This document shows positions 21,701-30,428 of a stretch of 64,000 bases of DNA, piece by piece (positions within the stretch are counted from its first letter, which is position 1; each line of letters opens with the position of its first letter). Under the pieces are notes generated by a model that was not told the DNA's origin, made no database searches, and was given only the letters and a program-made list of their open reading frames with translations. The translations under genes were made by a program, and so were the position numbers. Source of the stretch: Methylocapsa acidiphila B2 (GTDB lineage: Bacteria > Pseudomonadota > Alphaproteobacteria > Rhizobiales > Beijerinckiaceae); the NCBI RefSeq assembly GCF_000427445.1, contig NZ_KE386496.1, positions 3,636,004 through 3,700,003 on the forward strand. Reading direction: 5' to 3'.

Positions 21701-21918
21701 TTATTCTCGGCGTCGTGCCGCTGGTGCTCGGCTCCGGCGCCGGGGCCAATGCGCAAAAGTCGATCGGCATCGCGGTCCTGACGGGCATGTTGGGATCGAC
21801 GATTCTGACCGTGACCTTCGTCCCGTCCGTCTTTGTCGTGTTGCAGCGCTTCGAGGAATGGCGGGCGCGCGCAAAAGCGGCGAAGCAAAAGCCGGAATTG
21901 GCCAAGCAGGCCCATTGA
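18754..21918 (+). CDS. RND multidrug efflux pump (AcrB/MexB, HAE1 type)
   Basis: The 1054-residue inner-membrane transporter has the normal HAE1 length and two homologous halves. It begins MIARFFIDRPVLANVIAFLI, the canonical first helix. The proton relay aspartates lie in helix 4 (AIGIVVDDAIIVVE), and the partner lysine in helix 10 (LIALSSKNAILIVE). Large periplasmic porter loops are present in both halves (PGASPSTVV; LPEGAALERT). Proton-driven export of hydrophobic or amphiphilic compounds is expected. The hairpin at 22001-22025 probably ends the transcript. Confidence 0.94.
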   Translation: MIARFFIDRPVLANVIAFLIVILGLVSLLGLPVAQYPDVVPPTVQVTARYPGASPSTVVRDVALPIEQKVNGVEGMIYMSSMSTSDGQYTLTVTFKIGTDADKAQILVQNRVSTAMSTLPQAVQVQGVQTNKRSTSILEIVALNSPDGRYDSLFLSNYATINLLDAISRIDGVGNVSIFGASQYAMRIWLDPQKLEARKLSPSDVTSAVNLQSRSTVAGQVGIPPAPPGQNFQYTINVPSNLDKVAEFENIIVKAAQESGGPVTRLKDVAQIELGAQQYSQDFKLDGRPSAGLAIVQLPEANALDVAKRVEGRMTELAASFPQGVTWAVPFDTTKFVGAAIHEVYKTLIEAAFLVLVVILVFLQDWRATLVPATTVPVTIIGAFAAIAAFGFTVNLSTLFAIILAIGIVVDDAIIVVEGAAKHIERGLSSHDAAVKAMEELLGPIIGITLVLMAVFVPAAFLPGLSGQMYRQFALVIAATALISAINAMTLKPTQCALWLRHVTPPEQRNIFYRGFNAVYNVCERGYAALITRMVEHAGLMTAVVVGLVVLSGFGLSRVPTAFLPIEDQGYFLVIVQLPEGAALERTVHALDEVRERVKAQPGVKQVVAISGVAALNDNASLSNAGVAYVILEDWDKRGKGEDLLGLYNALSARVATLEDGVAFVMPPPPIQGVGNVAGATMKVEIRDGSFDYAELQRLANAVADRASQQSMFSLARNYFQADAPQLDVAFDRVKTETLGVPLGSALDVLSAYMGSSYVGQFNRFGRVFQIYVQAEASARVNAESLRTLQVKNSSGDMVPLGTVADIKTVAGPPLISLYNLYPAATVMANTAQGYSSGQGISVMEQIAKSTLPPGAGYDWTAMSFQEKQVGGQIYFVYGLSLLLVYLVLAGQYESWIAPVTVIASVPLALLGTAGALIGLGVASNLYTQIGLILLIALSSKNAILIVEVARELRIKEGHDILIAAVEAARSRFRPILMTSFAFILGVVPLVLGSGAGANAQKSIGIAVLTGMLGSTILTVTFVPSVFVVLQRFEEWRARAKAAKQKPELAKQAH

Positions 21919-22000
21919 GGGGCGCGACAAAGCGATCTTTCGGCGCATCCCGCTTCAGCGGCGAGGCCTGCGCGACTTGGATCCAATACTGGGTAGAATA

Positions 22001-22025
22001 AAGGGCGGCGCTGCGTGCCGCCCTT
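22001..22025. terminator. bidirectional terminator hairpin
   Basis: Arms AAGGGCGGC (22001-22009) and GCCGCCCTT (22017-22025) enclose a 7-base loop. On the minus strand the stem is followed by TATTCT. It lies between the convergent RND pump gene and the small protein gene ending at 22033. Confidence 0.7.
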
Positions 22026-22032
22026 AAAAACT

Positions 22033-22266
22033 CTAACGCCAGGCGCAGACGCGCCGCCCCCTACGCCACCAACACACTCTGCGGCGCGGCCTACGCACCA
22101 CCACGACTGCGTCCTGGACGAGATTATTCGCCGGAGTCGGCGGGGCCTTCATCGTCGATAGGGGCGCCGATAAAGCGGCGCTCGACGCTGCTTCCAAGCC
22201 AAGAACAGCGATTGCGGACGCTCCGAAGAAAGTCCCGAGCATCGCGCGGCGATCCATTACAGTCAT
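22033..22266 (-). CDS. small exported protein with Arg/Trp/Cys-rich C-terminus
   Basis: CGGAGG six bases before the ATG at 22264-22266 selects MTVMDRRAMLGTFFGAS, giving 77 residues. The N-terminus looks like a Tat or Sec signal (DRRAMLGTFFGASAIAVLGLEAASSAALS). The mature part is short and ends in a basic tail with two spaced Cys-x-W units (RRRVCWWRRGRRVCAWR). Similar tiny basic-tailed proteins are frequent in Rhizobiales, but no function is known to me. It is expressed alone. Confidence 0.65.
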   Translation of the reverse strand: MTVMDRRAMLGTFFGASAIAVLGLEAASSAALSAPLSTMKAPPTPANNLVQDAVVVVRRPRRRVCWWRRGRRVCAWR

Positions 22267-22383
22267 TGGTTTCCTCCGGTTCACGGCTGTAGCGCCGGCG
22301 CGATTTAGATAGCGTCGCCGTGCGCGGAGTCCATAGGGACCGTCGCAGAATTCAAGCCGTCGTTCCTGCGAAAGCGCAGCGCT

Positions 22384-24750
22384 TTATTGCGCCTTGCGGC
22401 TTTCGAGAGCGCGGACTAGATCGCGATATTGCGCTTCGGTTGGATCGAGCGCCGCAAGCTCCCGGGCATGGGCGAGCGCAGTCGCGACATCGCCGGACTC
22501 CCGAGCCATGGATATGAGCGCCAGAAGAACGTTGCGGTCCGCGGGACGCTTCAGATGCGTCTCCGCGAGCAGCGTCATGGCCTGATCGCGCGCGCCGATG
22601 GAATGCAACGCCACCGCATAGACATAGGCGTAGCGCGCATTATCGGGAGCGAGCTCGTGGGCTTCGCGCAATTGCGGAAGCGCGTCGGCGTAATTGCGCT
22701 GCCGCACGAGCGCCAATCCTAACGAATGCCTGACGTCGGCGCTTCTAGGGTCCAGCGCCATGGCTTTGCGCAATAGATCCAGGCTCTCGTTGCGGCCTCG
22801 CATGCGGTCGAGATCGGCAAGATTGATGAGCGCCGGCGTAAAATTCGGGTCTAGGCGAAGAGCGGTACTATATTGCTCTTCCGCCTCGGCCGGATGCCGG
22901 AGGCGGATCTCCAAAAGACCGAGGTTCAGATGCGCCTCGGGCCGGTCTGCGTCGACCATTTCGGAATCGTAGAGTTCTAGATACGCTTTTGCGTAAGCGC
23001 TCTCCTGCTCTGGCGTCAGCGCGTTGTGATCGGCGCCGGCGAGCGCGCGCGCCGCCTCGATTCGGACGGCGCGAAAGGAATCTCCGAGGAGCGGCGCGAC
23101 GACCTGAACCAAGGTCGCCGGGGGCGGCGAAGGCAGCGCCCGCGGCGCCGCAGAGCGAACCAGCGGATCTGGATCAGCGATCGCCGTTTTGATCGCGCTC
23201 TCCGAAGCGGATGTGGCGTAGAGCGATAAAAGCGCGAGAGCGCTCGCTCGCGCGATCGCGGGTTGGTCTCGATCTACGACCAGCTCGATGAGGCGCTGCT
23301 CCGCATCTGCGGCGCCGGACCGGCCCGCCGCGAGAGCCTCGCCATAATGAGGCCTGGTCTGGCGTCCTGCAGGAAACCAAGCGGCGACGGCGCGCGCCGC
23401 CCAGTCGGCCGGCTTGTCGGCATGACATTTGGCGCAGGCGTTCGGCGCGCCCAGCGTCAAGGTGAGATCCGGGCGCGGGACTCGCAAGCTGTGGTCGCGC
23501 CGCGCGTCGACCTCCATGTAGGTTTTGGTCGGCATGTGGCAATTGACGCATTGCGCGCTCGCGCTTCCCGGCGCGTGGTGATGATGCGCTTCGACGTCGA
23601 ATTTCGCCGGCAAATGGCATTGAGCGCAAAGCGCATTGCCTTCCGCACGCAGCTTCGCGCCATGCGGCTCGTGACAGTTGGAGCAGGCGACGCCGGCGTG
23701 ATGCATGCGGCTTTGAAGAAACGAGCCATATTCGAAAACCTCGCCGTCGATCTGCCCATCGGCGTGATAGAGGCCGGGCTCGAGCAGGGCCGGCAGATAG
23801 CCGTCGAGGACGGCTGCGCCGACAGATGGGTCTTTCGCGATCGGCTTGCGGCGGGAATGGCAAGGCGCGCAAATCTCGAGTTCTCGTCCTGTCGCGGGGG
23901 CGACGCGCTGAGCGATGCCGGTCGTCGAATTCATGCGCCATTGGTCGAGCGCAGCGTCTTCGAGCCGCGTCGTCAATCCCATCCGCGGGCCGACGGCGCT
24001 CTCCGCTGGCGCGCCCTCGGACGGCGCCGAGGGGCCGGCATGTTCCTTGGCCCAGGCGATATGGCGCGAGCCGGGACCGTGGCAGGCCTCGCAGCCCACA
24101 TTCACATCGCTCCATGCAGTCGAATAGGCGTTTGCTGCGAGATCATAATTCTTGCGCAGATCCGTCGAATGGCAGGCGGCGCATTGATAGTTCCATGTCT
24201 GGTCGCGGCCGGTCCAATGGAGCGGATCGCCGGCACGCAAGGCTTGGTCGGGATAGAGATGGAGCCAGCGCTGGCCGCCTTGCGCCTTGGGCCTGCTGTC
24301 CCAGGCGACGCCCAGCGCCTGATAGCGTCCGCCGGGAAAGGCGATCAGATATTGCTGCAGCGGAAAAACGCCGAACGTGTAGGCGATGTCGTAATCATGC
24401 GCCACGCTGTCGGGCCCATCGGTGTGAACGATGAATTTTTCGCCGGCGCGGGAAAAATGTGTGACGACGCCGAAATGCTCGAGCCGCGCGCCGTTGAAAT
24501 CGCCGAGAACGGTCGATGGCGTAGCGTTCCGCATCGCCTGAGCGTGATGCGAGACTTTCCAGCGCTCTGTCTCGGCGGCATGGCAGGAAGCGCAAGCCGA
24601 TGCGCCGACGAAATGCGCGGGCGCCTCGGCTTGCGGTTCGGCGCGCGCGAAAAATCCAAAAGCCAGCGTGGCCAGAGCGAAGCCAGCGGCGAGCGCCGTT
24701 AAGCCGGCGCGCGCGCGGATCGATCTTCTGGCGGCGCTGGCTCCATACAT
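22384..24750 (-). CDS. octahaem cytochrome c with HEAT-like and TPR repeats
   Basis: The 788-residue precursor has an N-terminal signal/anchor helix (about 14-36). Eight CXXCH sites follow: C53, C190, C220, C294, C356, C375, C401 and C439. After the haem domain (about 45-450) come HEAT-like helices (about 490-590, ALALLSLYATSASESAIKTA). Five or so TPR units fill about 600-785 (AEEQYSTALRLDPNFTPALINLADL). The haem part resembles the cytochrome c554 / paired-CXXCH group; the repeats suggest partner binding. It starts 39 bases after the channel-like gene and is probably in its operon. No nitrogen or sulfur reductase gene is adjacent, so the electron acceptor is unknown. Confidence 0.88.
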   Translation of the reverse strand: MYGASAARRSIRARAGLTALAAGFALATLAFGFFARAEPQAEAPAHFVGASACASCHAAETERWKVSHHAQAMRNATPSTVLGDFNGARLEHFGVVTHFSRAGEKFIVHTDGPDSVAHDYDIAYTFGVFPLQQYLIAFPGGRYQALGVAWDSRPKAQGGQRWLHLYPDQALRAGDPLHWTGRDQTWNYQCAACHSTDLRKNYDLAANAYSTAWSDVNVGCEACHGPGSRHIAWAKEHAGPSAPSEGAPAESAVGPRMGLTTRLEDAALDQWRMNSTTGIAQRVAPATGRELEICAPCHSRRKPIAKDPSVGAAVLDGYLPALLEPGLYHADGQIDGEVFEYGSFLQSRMHHAGVACSNCHEPHGAKLRAEGNALCAQCHLPAKFDVEAHHHHAPGSASAQCVNCHMPTKTYMEVDARRDHSLRVPRPDLTLTLGAPNACAKCHADKPADWAARAVAAWFPAGRQTRPHYGEALAAGRSGAADAEQRLIELVVDRDQPAIARASALALLSLYATSASESAIKTAIADPDPLVRSAAPRALPSPPPATLVQVVAPLLGDSFRAVRIEAARALAGADHNALTPEQESAYAKAYLELYDSEMVDADRPEAHLNLGLLEIRLRHPAEAEEQYSTALRLDPNFTPALINLADLDRMRGRNESLDLLRKAMALDPRSADVRHSLGLALVRQRNYADALPQLREAHELAPDNARYAYVYAVALHSIGARDQAMTLLAETHLKRPADRNVLLALISMARESGDVATALAHARELAALDPTEAQYRDLVRALESRKAQ

Positions 24751-24789
24751 TCTGCTACCGTCGAGCAGTCCTCGCCGAGCCGATTGGCG

Positions 24790-25761
24790 CTAGAGAGGAA
24801 AGGAGAGGGAGGCGAAGACCGAATTGCCTTGGACGCGATTGGCCACGTCGAACTCATGGAACCATCGGCCGCTTACAGTCACCTGTTGCGCGCCCTGTTG
24901 GAATGTGTAGGTCAACAGCGGCCCGATGGACGCGACGCGCCCACGGAAGGCGCCGAGTCTATCGCCCGAGCCGCTGTCCGGCGTCACCTGCTGATAGTAA
25001 TAGCCGCCGACGCCCGCTGCGAGGCCGAAGGGCAAATGCTCCATGAGCGCCCCTTCGAAATGGAGCTCGTCTCCGCTTTGATAGTTCGTCGCGCTGTTGA
25101 CGGCGTTGATGGTTATGCCGAGCGCGGCCGAGGCTTCAAATCCGGTCTGGAGGCTCAGATAGGTGTAGCCGCCCTTGATGTCCACGCCCGGCCGATTCAA
25201 GCCGGTGAAGCTAATCGATGTGGATGAATCATAGCCTGTCGGGGCGAACCCGGTGAGGGTCGCGTTCCAATGATGCTCGCCCGAATCCCAGCCGATGAAG
25301 GCCGCATAGGCGCTGTCGCCGAGCGCATTCGTGCTCCCTGTCCGACTGCATTCGCGCTGGACGCCCAAGCGGCCGACGAATTCGAGGCTCGCCGTGGTGC
25401 GCTCAGCGATGAGAGGCAAGAGGGCGGCGAAGCCGAGCGAGCCGCCGAGAATCTTCAAGTCAGTGACCCAGGAGATTTGGCTTATGTTCGCCACTATGCT
25501 GTAGCCGATTCCGGCGTCGAGGTGTTTGCCTAAAGGAAACTTGATGGTCGGGCTTGCGCTGCCAGAGTAGAGATAAAACGTGTTCGAGTAATAGACGCCG
25601 GGCGGGGGCGTGAAGCCGGTCATGGGTAGGCTATATCCGAGGAGATAATTACCGAGGCCGTATTCGGTCGCCGCCGCTGGCTGGCTGACGGCTAGGAGCG
25701 CGCCGAGACAAAGCGTCGCTGAGAGGGATTTCGGGGCGGCGGGCCTAAACGGGCTATGCAT
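24790..25761 (-). CDS. outer-membrane channel-like protein (phenol MetA-pathway / SphA-like)
   Basis: I start at ATG 25759-25761 (MHSPFRPAAPKSLSATL), with GGAG at good spacing. The 323-residue precursor has a Sec signal ending near AAA-TEYG. The mature part consists of alternating hydrophobic/polar strands with Gly and aromatic residues, ending in a typical outer-membrane strand (SVFASLSFPL). GNYLLGYSLPMTGFTPPPGVYYSNTF is characteristic of the 'MetA-pathway of phenol degradation' / SphA-like family. These are thought to be outer-membrane transport barrels. It lies directly upstream of the octahaem cytochrome gene. Confidence 0.75.
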   Translation of the reverse strand: MHSPFRPAAPKSLSATLCLGALLAVSQPAAATEYGLGNYLLGYSLPMTGFTPPPGVYYSNTFYLYSGSASPTIKFPLGKHLDAGIGYSIVANISQISWVTDLKILGGSLGFAALLPLIAERTTASLEFVGRLGVQRECSRTGSTNALGDSAYAAFIGWDSGEHHWNATLTGFAPTGYDSSTSISFTGLNRPGVDIKGGYTYLSLQTGFEASAALGITINAVNSATNYQSGDELHFEGALMEHLPFGLAAGVGGYYYQQVTPDSGSGDRLGAFRGRVASIGPLLTYTFQQGAQQVTVSGRWFHEFDVANRVQGNSVFASLSFPL

Positions 25762-26004
25762 GCAGAACTCCAACTGCCGCTTTCGTCGAAGGCGGCGGCG
25801 CCTTCCGGGCGAAAATTAATTTGGAGCCTATTACCATCGTCGGCTACCGGTTGCGCAACCCGCACGCCTGTTTTCTGTCTTAGAGTTGCCGATTTGACAC
25901 AGGCGCGGCGGCGTCATCGGCCATGAGCTTCTCGCGAGAGTATGGTTCCGTGTCAGCGCTCGAGCGGCGACGGACGCTCCAGAGCGCGCCCGCCGCTGCG
26001 AAAT

Positions 26005-27765
26005 CTATTGCCCTTCGTGGGCTTTGATGGCTTCTTCAATTTTCTCCTTCACAGCCTGGAGATTGAACGTCGCCGGCGCCTGCATCGGCGGATAGTCGAT
26101 CGCCGTCTCGCCGAGCTTCGCCACTTCTTTCTGGACGAGCACGAAGCGCCAAAACTCGCGCGCCATGAAGTCGTTCATATAGCCGCCGCCGAGATTGTTG
26201 AGCGTTTCGCCGCGAATTGACGGCGTCCGCTCGAACGGATCCTGGCGAATGTTGATAATGGTCGGCATGTCGGTGTCGACCTTTTCGCCCGGCCAGCCAT
26301 AGGGCTGTTGGAAGAACTGGTATTTGAAGTCGTCGAGCCGCAGCGCGCCGAGATGCGGGCCGCCGAAGTAGAAGATTTCATGCCGTGCGGTCGGCCCCTT
26401 GCCCAGTAGCAAATCCGTTTGATCGTAACCGTCGAGATGATTCTTGTAGGTCCGGCCGCCGAGCTCAACGCCCTTCAGAAGCTTGTCCTTGATGTCGGGG
26501 GCGCCGGCGGCGGCGGCGAGCGTCGGCAGCCAGTCGAGACCGGAGAAGATTCCGTTCTCAACAGATCTCGGCTTGACCTTGCCCGGCCAGCGGATGATCG
26601 CCGGAACGCGGAAGCCGCCCTCATAGATCGTGCCTTTGGTCGACCTGAAGGGCGTCATGCCGCCATCCGGCCAGGTGAACACTTCCGCGCCATTGTCGGT
26701 GGTGAAAATGACGATCGTGTTGTCGGTCTCGCCCATGTCCTCGATATGCTTGAGAAGCGCGCCGACGCTGTCGTCCAATTGCGCCATGCCGGCTTCTTCG
26801 AGCCCGTAATTACCCGTCGCATTCATGCGCGCCTGATATTTCGGCGGCAGAAAAGTGAAGACATGCATGCGCGTCGTGTTGTGCCAGACGAAGAAGGGCT
26901 TTCCAGCCGTTTTCGCCTTGTCCATGAAGGCTTCGGAAGACTTGACGAGCACTTCGTCGAAAGTCTCCATGTCGTATTTCGCCTTGCGGCCTTCCTGCCA
27001 GCCCTGCATGTCCTTCATGTCGGGGAAGGGCGCGAGCGGTCCTTCGTCGATAATCTTCTGCTTGCCGATCTTGCCCCAGCGCGGCTGCTCGGTCGCATCG
27101 TCGACGTCCGATGCGAAGCTGTGCACCAGCGTGCGCGGCCCGTATTTGTCGACCCAATCCTGGGGATAGGAATACCAGTAGGGGTCCGACATGGCGTCGA
27201 GGTGATAAAGGTAGCCGAAGAACTCGTCGAACCCGTGCACGGTCGGCAGGAATTTGTTGAGGTCGCCGAGGTGGTTCTTGCCGAACTGGCCGGTGGCGTA
27301 GCCCTGCGCCTTCAGCACAGTGGCGAGCGTGACGGCCTGGTCCGGCAGGCCGACGTCGGCGCCCGCCTGACCCACGGTGGTGAGGCCGGTGCGGATAGGC
27401 AATTCGCCGGTGATGAAATTGGCGCGGCCCGCCGTGCAGCTCGCCTCTGCGTAATAATCCGTGAAGATCATGCCTTCGTCGGCGAGCTTGTCGAGGCTAG
27501 GCGTCTTGCCTGACATGATGCCGCGATGATAGGCTCCTATGTTGAACCAGCCGACGTCGTCGCCCATGATCACAAGAATATTCGGCTTCTTTTGGTTGGG
27601 AGATTTCGGCTCGGCCGGCGGCTGCGCCGGCTCTTGCGCCGGGCGTTGTTGGGGCGGCGTTGGCTTCTTGACTTGCGCCTGCGCCGCGCCGGCGAGCAAG
27701 GGGAGCGTCGCGAAAATCGTCCCTGCGGCGAGGCCGCCGAAGATGCTTCGGAAATTGGCGCGCAT
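26005..27765 (-). CDS. periplasmic arylsulfatase (formylglycine type)
   Basis: The 586-residue precursor has a Sec signal cut near AQA (about 31) and a Pro/Gln-rich linker. The alkaline-phosphatase-superfamily sulfatase domain starts PNILVIMGDDVGW, whose aspartates bind metal. C110 in CTAGR is the C-x-(A/P)-x-R site converted to formylglycine. Other landmarks are FGKNHLGD and the metal pair in IFTTDNGAE. It hydrolyses sulfate esters in the periplasm. No formylglycine-generating enzyme lies in the window, so activation depends on a gene elsewhere. It precedes the channel-like gene by 243 bases on the same strand. Confidence 0.9.
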   Translation of the reverse strand: MRANFRSIFGGLAAGTIFATLPLLAGAAQAQVKKPTPPQQRPAQEPAQPPAEPKSPNQKKPNILVIMGDDVGWFNIGAYHRGIMSGKTPSLDKLADEGMIFTDYYAEASCTAGRANFITGELPIRTGLTTVGQAGADVGLPDQAVTLATVLKAQGYATGQFGKNHLGDLNKFLPTVHGFDEFFGYLYHLDAMSDPYWYSYPQDWVDKYGPRTLVHSFASDVDDATEQPRWGKIGKQKIIDEGPLAPFPDMKDMQGWQEGRKAKYDMETFDEVLVKSSEAFMDKAKTAGKPFFVWHNTTRMHVFTFLPPKYQARMNATGNYGLEEAGMAQLDDSVGALLKHIEDMGETDNTIVIFTTDNGAEVFTWPDGGMTPFRSTKGTIYEGGFRVPAIIRWPGKVKPRSVENGIFSGLDWLPTLAAAAGAPDIKDKLLKGVELGGRTYKNHLDGYDQTDLLLGKGPTARHEIFYFGGPHLGALRLDDFKYQFFQQPYGWPGEKVDTDMPTIINIRQDPFERTPSIRGETLNNLGGGYMNDFMAREFWRFVLVQKEVAKLGETAIDYPPMQAPATFNLQAVKEKIEEAIKAHEGQ

Positions 27766-28073
27766 GAATGGTTCCTCCCATCGGTTTCTTTTTCAGAAAC
27801 GCTGCGCCCCGCGACGGAGCGGCGCCGAAGGTCCCATTATCCAAAGCCTAAGAAAAACGGCTTACGACAGATCAATTTCCGAGGGAAAGCGCGAACCGAT
27901 CGAGAACGCGGCGTTGGGCGTCTGGCGGTAGGCGCCGTCTCAGAACGATCCCATCCTTCAAAGGCTTTCATGGCGACGAGGCCGAGCTCGAGCCGGTAGG
28001 ACGTCGGCTCGAGCGCTCGCCGCATCCTTTGAGACGCTATCGCCTACGATAGGTTTCTCAGAGAGGATTCTTC
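27766..28073. other. intergenic region with a long hairpin
   Basis: This stretch separates argH and the sulfatase gene, both on the minus strand. A 10-bp inverted repeat (GCTCGAGCCG 27986-27995, CGGCTCGAGC 28005-28014) forms a strong hairpin, probably the argH transcript end, though no T tract follows. No gene is visible. Confidence 0.5.
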
Positions 28074-29453
28074 TCACTTTAATCGCGCAAGCCAATTTTC
28101 CGCCTGCGCTCGGACATTGGATGGCGCCGCGCCGCCATAGCTCGTGCGGCTCGCGACCGAGTTGTCGACGCCGAGAACGGCGTAGACGTCGTCGCGGATG
28201 TTCGGCTCGACGGATTGCATCTCGGCGAGCGTCAGCTCGTCGAGCCCGATGTTCTTCCCCGCCGCGAGGGCGACGAGCCGGCCGGTGACGTGATGCGCCT
28301 CGCGGAAAGGCAGCTTCAGCTCGCGCACCAGCCAATCGGCGAGATCGGTCGCAGTGGCGTAGCCCGCGCCGGCGGCCGCTTTCATGCGCGCGAGATCCGG
28401 CTCGAGATCGCGGACCATGCCGGTCATCGCGGCGAGGCAGAGCGAAAGCGATTGCAGTGCGTCGAAGGCGCCTTCCTTATCCTCCTGCATGTCCTTGGAA
28501 TAGGTCAGCGGCAGGCCCTTCATGACGATGAGCAGGCCACTGAGCGCACCGATGATGCGCCCCGATTTGCCGCGCACGAGCTCTGCCGCGTCGGGATTGC
28601 GCTTTTGCGGCATGATCGACGACCCGGTCGTGAATTTGTCAGAGAGAGAGGCGAAGCCGAATTGCGGCGTCGCCCAAAGCACGATCTCTTCGGCGAAGCG
28701 CGACAGATGGACGGCGCAGATCGCCGCCGCGCTCAACGTCTCCAAAACAAAATCGCGATCGGACACGCTGTCGAGCGAATTGGCCGTCGGCCGATCGAAG
28801 CCGAGCGCCGCGGCGGTCGCCTCCCGGTCGATCGGGAACGACGTCCCGGCGAGGGCCGCAGCGCCGAGTGGACATTCATTGAGGCGGACCCTGGCGTCGC
28901 GCAAGCGCGAGCGGTCGCGGGCGAGCATTTCGACATAGGCCAGAAGATGATGGCCGAAGGTGACGGGCTGGGCCGATTGCATATGAGTGAAGCCGGGCAT
29001 GACGCTGCCGGCATGGGCGAGGGCCTTCTCCGCCAGGGCCTCTTGCAAATCGCGCAATTGCAGGTCGAGCGCGTCGATCGTGTCGCGAATCCAAAGGCGG
29101 AAATCAAGCGCTACCTGATCATTGCGCGATCGCGCGGTATGAAGCCGCCCGGCCGCCGCGCCGATGAGGGTTGTCAGCCGCGACTCGACATTCATATGGA
29201 TGTCCTCGAGGGCGCGGGAAAACACGAAAGTTCCGCTTTCGATCTCGACGCGAATGGCGTCGAGCCCTTGCGCAATCGCCGCGGCGTCCGCCTCGGTCAC
29301 GATTCCCGCTTGCGCCAACATGGCCACATGGGCCTTGGAGCCCGCGATGTCCTGCAAGGCGAGGCGGTAATCGAAGCCGATCGAGGCGTTGATTTCTTCC
29401 ATGATGGCGTCGGGTCCGCTCGCGAACCGGCCGCCCCACATCTTGTTGCTCAT
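28074..29453 (-). CDS. argH: argininosuccinate lyase
   Basis: This enzyme cleaves argininosuccinate to arginine and fumarate, the last step of arginine synthesis. The 459 residues have normal length. It starts [20 protein letters not shown]. The superfamily signature [12 protein letters not shown] lies near residue 280 and includes the catalytic serine. [14 protein letters not shown] and [15 protein letters not shown] (catalytic His) are present. It is divergent from the TlpA-like gene, the usual argH-tlpA neighbourhood of alphaproteobacteria, but no lysA follows here. Confidence 0.96.
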   Translation of the reverse strand: MSNKMWGGRFASGPDAIMEEINASIGFDYRLALQDIAGSKAHVAMLAQAGIVTEADAAAIAQGLDAIRVEIESGTFVFSRALEDIHMNVESRLTTLIGAAAGRLHTARSRNDQVALDFRLWIRDTIDALDLQLRDLQEALAEKALAHAGSVMPGFTHMQSAQPVTFGHHLLAYVEMLARDRSRLRDARVRLNECPLGAAALAGTSFPIDREATAAALGFDRPTANSLDSVSDRDFVLETLSAAAICAVHLSRFAEEIVLWATPQFGFASLSDKFTTGSSIMPQKRNPDAAELVRGKSGRIIGALSGLLIVMKGLPLTYSKDMQEDKEGAFDALQSLSLCLAAMTGMVRDLEPDLARMKAAAGAGYATATDLADWLVRELKLPFREAHHVTGRLVALAAGKNIGLDELTLAEMQSVEPNIRDDVYAVLGVDNSVASRTSYGGAAPSNVRAQAENWLARLK

Positions 29454-29582
29454 TTTGATCGCGCTCTAAAAGACAATGCCGAAAAAGTGACGCTTGCGCC
29501 GCCGGCCGCTATGCATTGAAACCAGGGTCCGGTGCATGATAGCGATCAACCGAACCGCAGACGGATCGTGAAGGATGTCGGC

Positions 29583-30251
29583 ATGACGCAGCAAGTCTCT
29601 AAACAGGAGAAGCGGCCGGGTCTTCCGCGTGGCCTCTCGGTCGCGGCTGGCCTCGTTGCGGCCGCTGTAGTCGTTGTCGGGGTGCTTTACGCGATCAAGC
29701 CGCCTTCCGGCAAGGTTGCCGAAAGCGACCCGGCTTGCCAGGAGTCGGCGGCCAAGGCCGCGCGGCTTCAGCCCTTGGCTCGCGGCGAGCTTGCGGCGCT
29801 GAGCCTTGCAAAGGCGTCTCGCCCGGTTCCCGCGCTCGCCTTCAAAGGGTCGGATGGCGCGCGTGTGAGCCTCGCCGATTTCAAGGGTCGCGATCTTATC
29901 TTGAACCTATGGGCCACTTGGTGCGTGCCTTGCCGGCAAGAAATGCCGGCGCTGGACCGTCTTCAAGGGGCGCTCGGCTCCAAGGATTTTCAGGTCGTCG
30001 CGGTCAATATTGACACGGCGAAGCTCGAGCGACCGAAGGCCTTTCTGAACGAGATCGGGGTGAAGAATCTCGCCTTTTACGCTGATGAAACGGCGGATAT
30101 TTTTCAGACCTTGAAGCAGGCCGGCAAGATTTTGGGCCTGCCGACGACGATCCTTATCGGCAAGGATGGATGCGAGATCGGGACGCTCGCCGGGCCCGCG
30201 CAATGGGATTCGCCAGAGGCTTTGGCGCTGCTGAAGGCGCTTCAGGGCTAG
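29583..30251 (+). CDS. tlpA: TlpA-like membrane-anchored thiol:disulfide oxidoreductase
   Basis: I choose the ATG at 29583 (MTQQVSKQEKRPG), with AAGGA eight bases upstream, giving 222 residues. One membrane helix (about 20-40, VAAGLVAAAVVVVGVLYAI) anchors a periplasmic thioredoxin fold. The active site WATWCVPCRQEMP follows. It contains one further cysteine pair (CQESAAK near 55 and GKDGCEIG near 198), as seen in TlpA proteins. The family reduces apo-cytochrome or cytochrome-oxidase copper-site thiols in cytochrome maturation. Confidence 0.88.
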   Translation: MTQQVSKQEKRPGLPRGLSVAAGLVAAAVVVVGVLYAIKPPSGKVAESDPACQESAAKAARLQPLARGELAALSLAKASRPVPALAFKGSDGARVSLADFKGRDLILNLWATWCVPCRQEMPALDRLQGALGSKDFQVVAVNIDTAKLERPKAFLNEIGVKNLAFYADETADIFQTLKQAGKILGLPTTILIGKDGCEIGTLAGPAQWDSPEALALLKALQG

Positions 30252-30377
30252 GCCTGCTCGGAACGCGGCCAGGGCGGGCAAGCGATGCGCGGCGGAAACT
30301 TCCGAGAAGCAACGGGCTATCCGAACCGTCGAGCAGAGCGTTCCCTCTCGGCGTGGCCACGGAGCCCGGAAATGAAA

Positions 30378-30398
30378 CGCCCGGCGCGAGGCCGGGCG
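30378..30398 (-). terminator. intrinsic terminator after the glutaredoxin gene
   Basis: Arms CGCCCGGC (30378-30385) and GCCGGGCG (30391-30398) enclose a 5-base loop. On the minus strand TTTCATT follows. It lies 31 bases after the glutaredoxin stop at 30429, ending the pur-bolA-grx transcript. Confidence 0.75.
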
Positions 30399-30428
30399 GA
30401 ATATGTGCGGCTGGCCGGAGCGGCGGAC

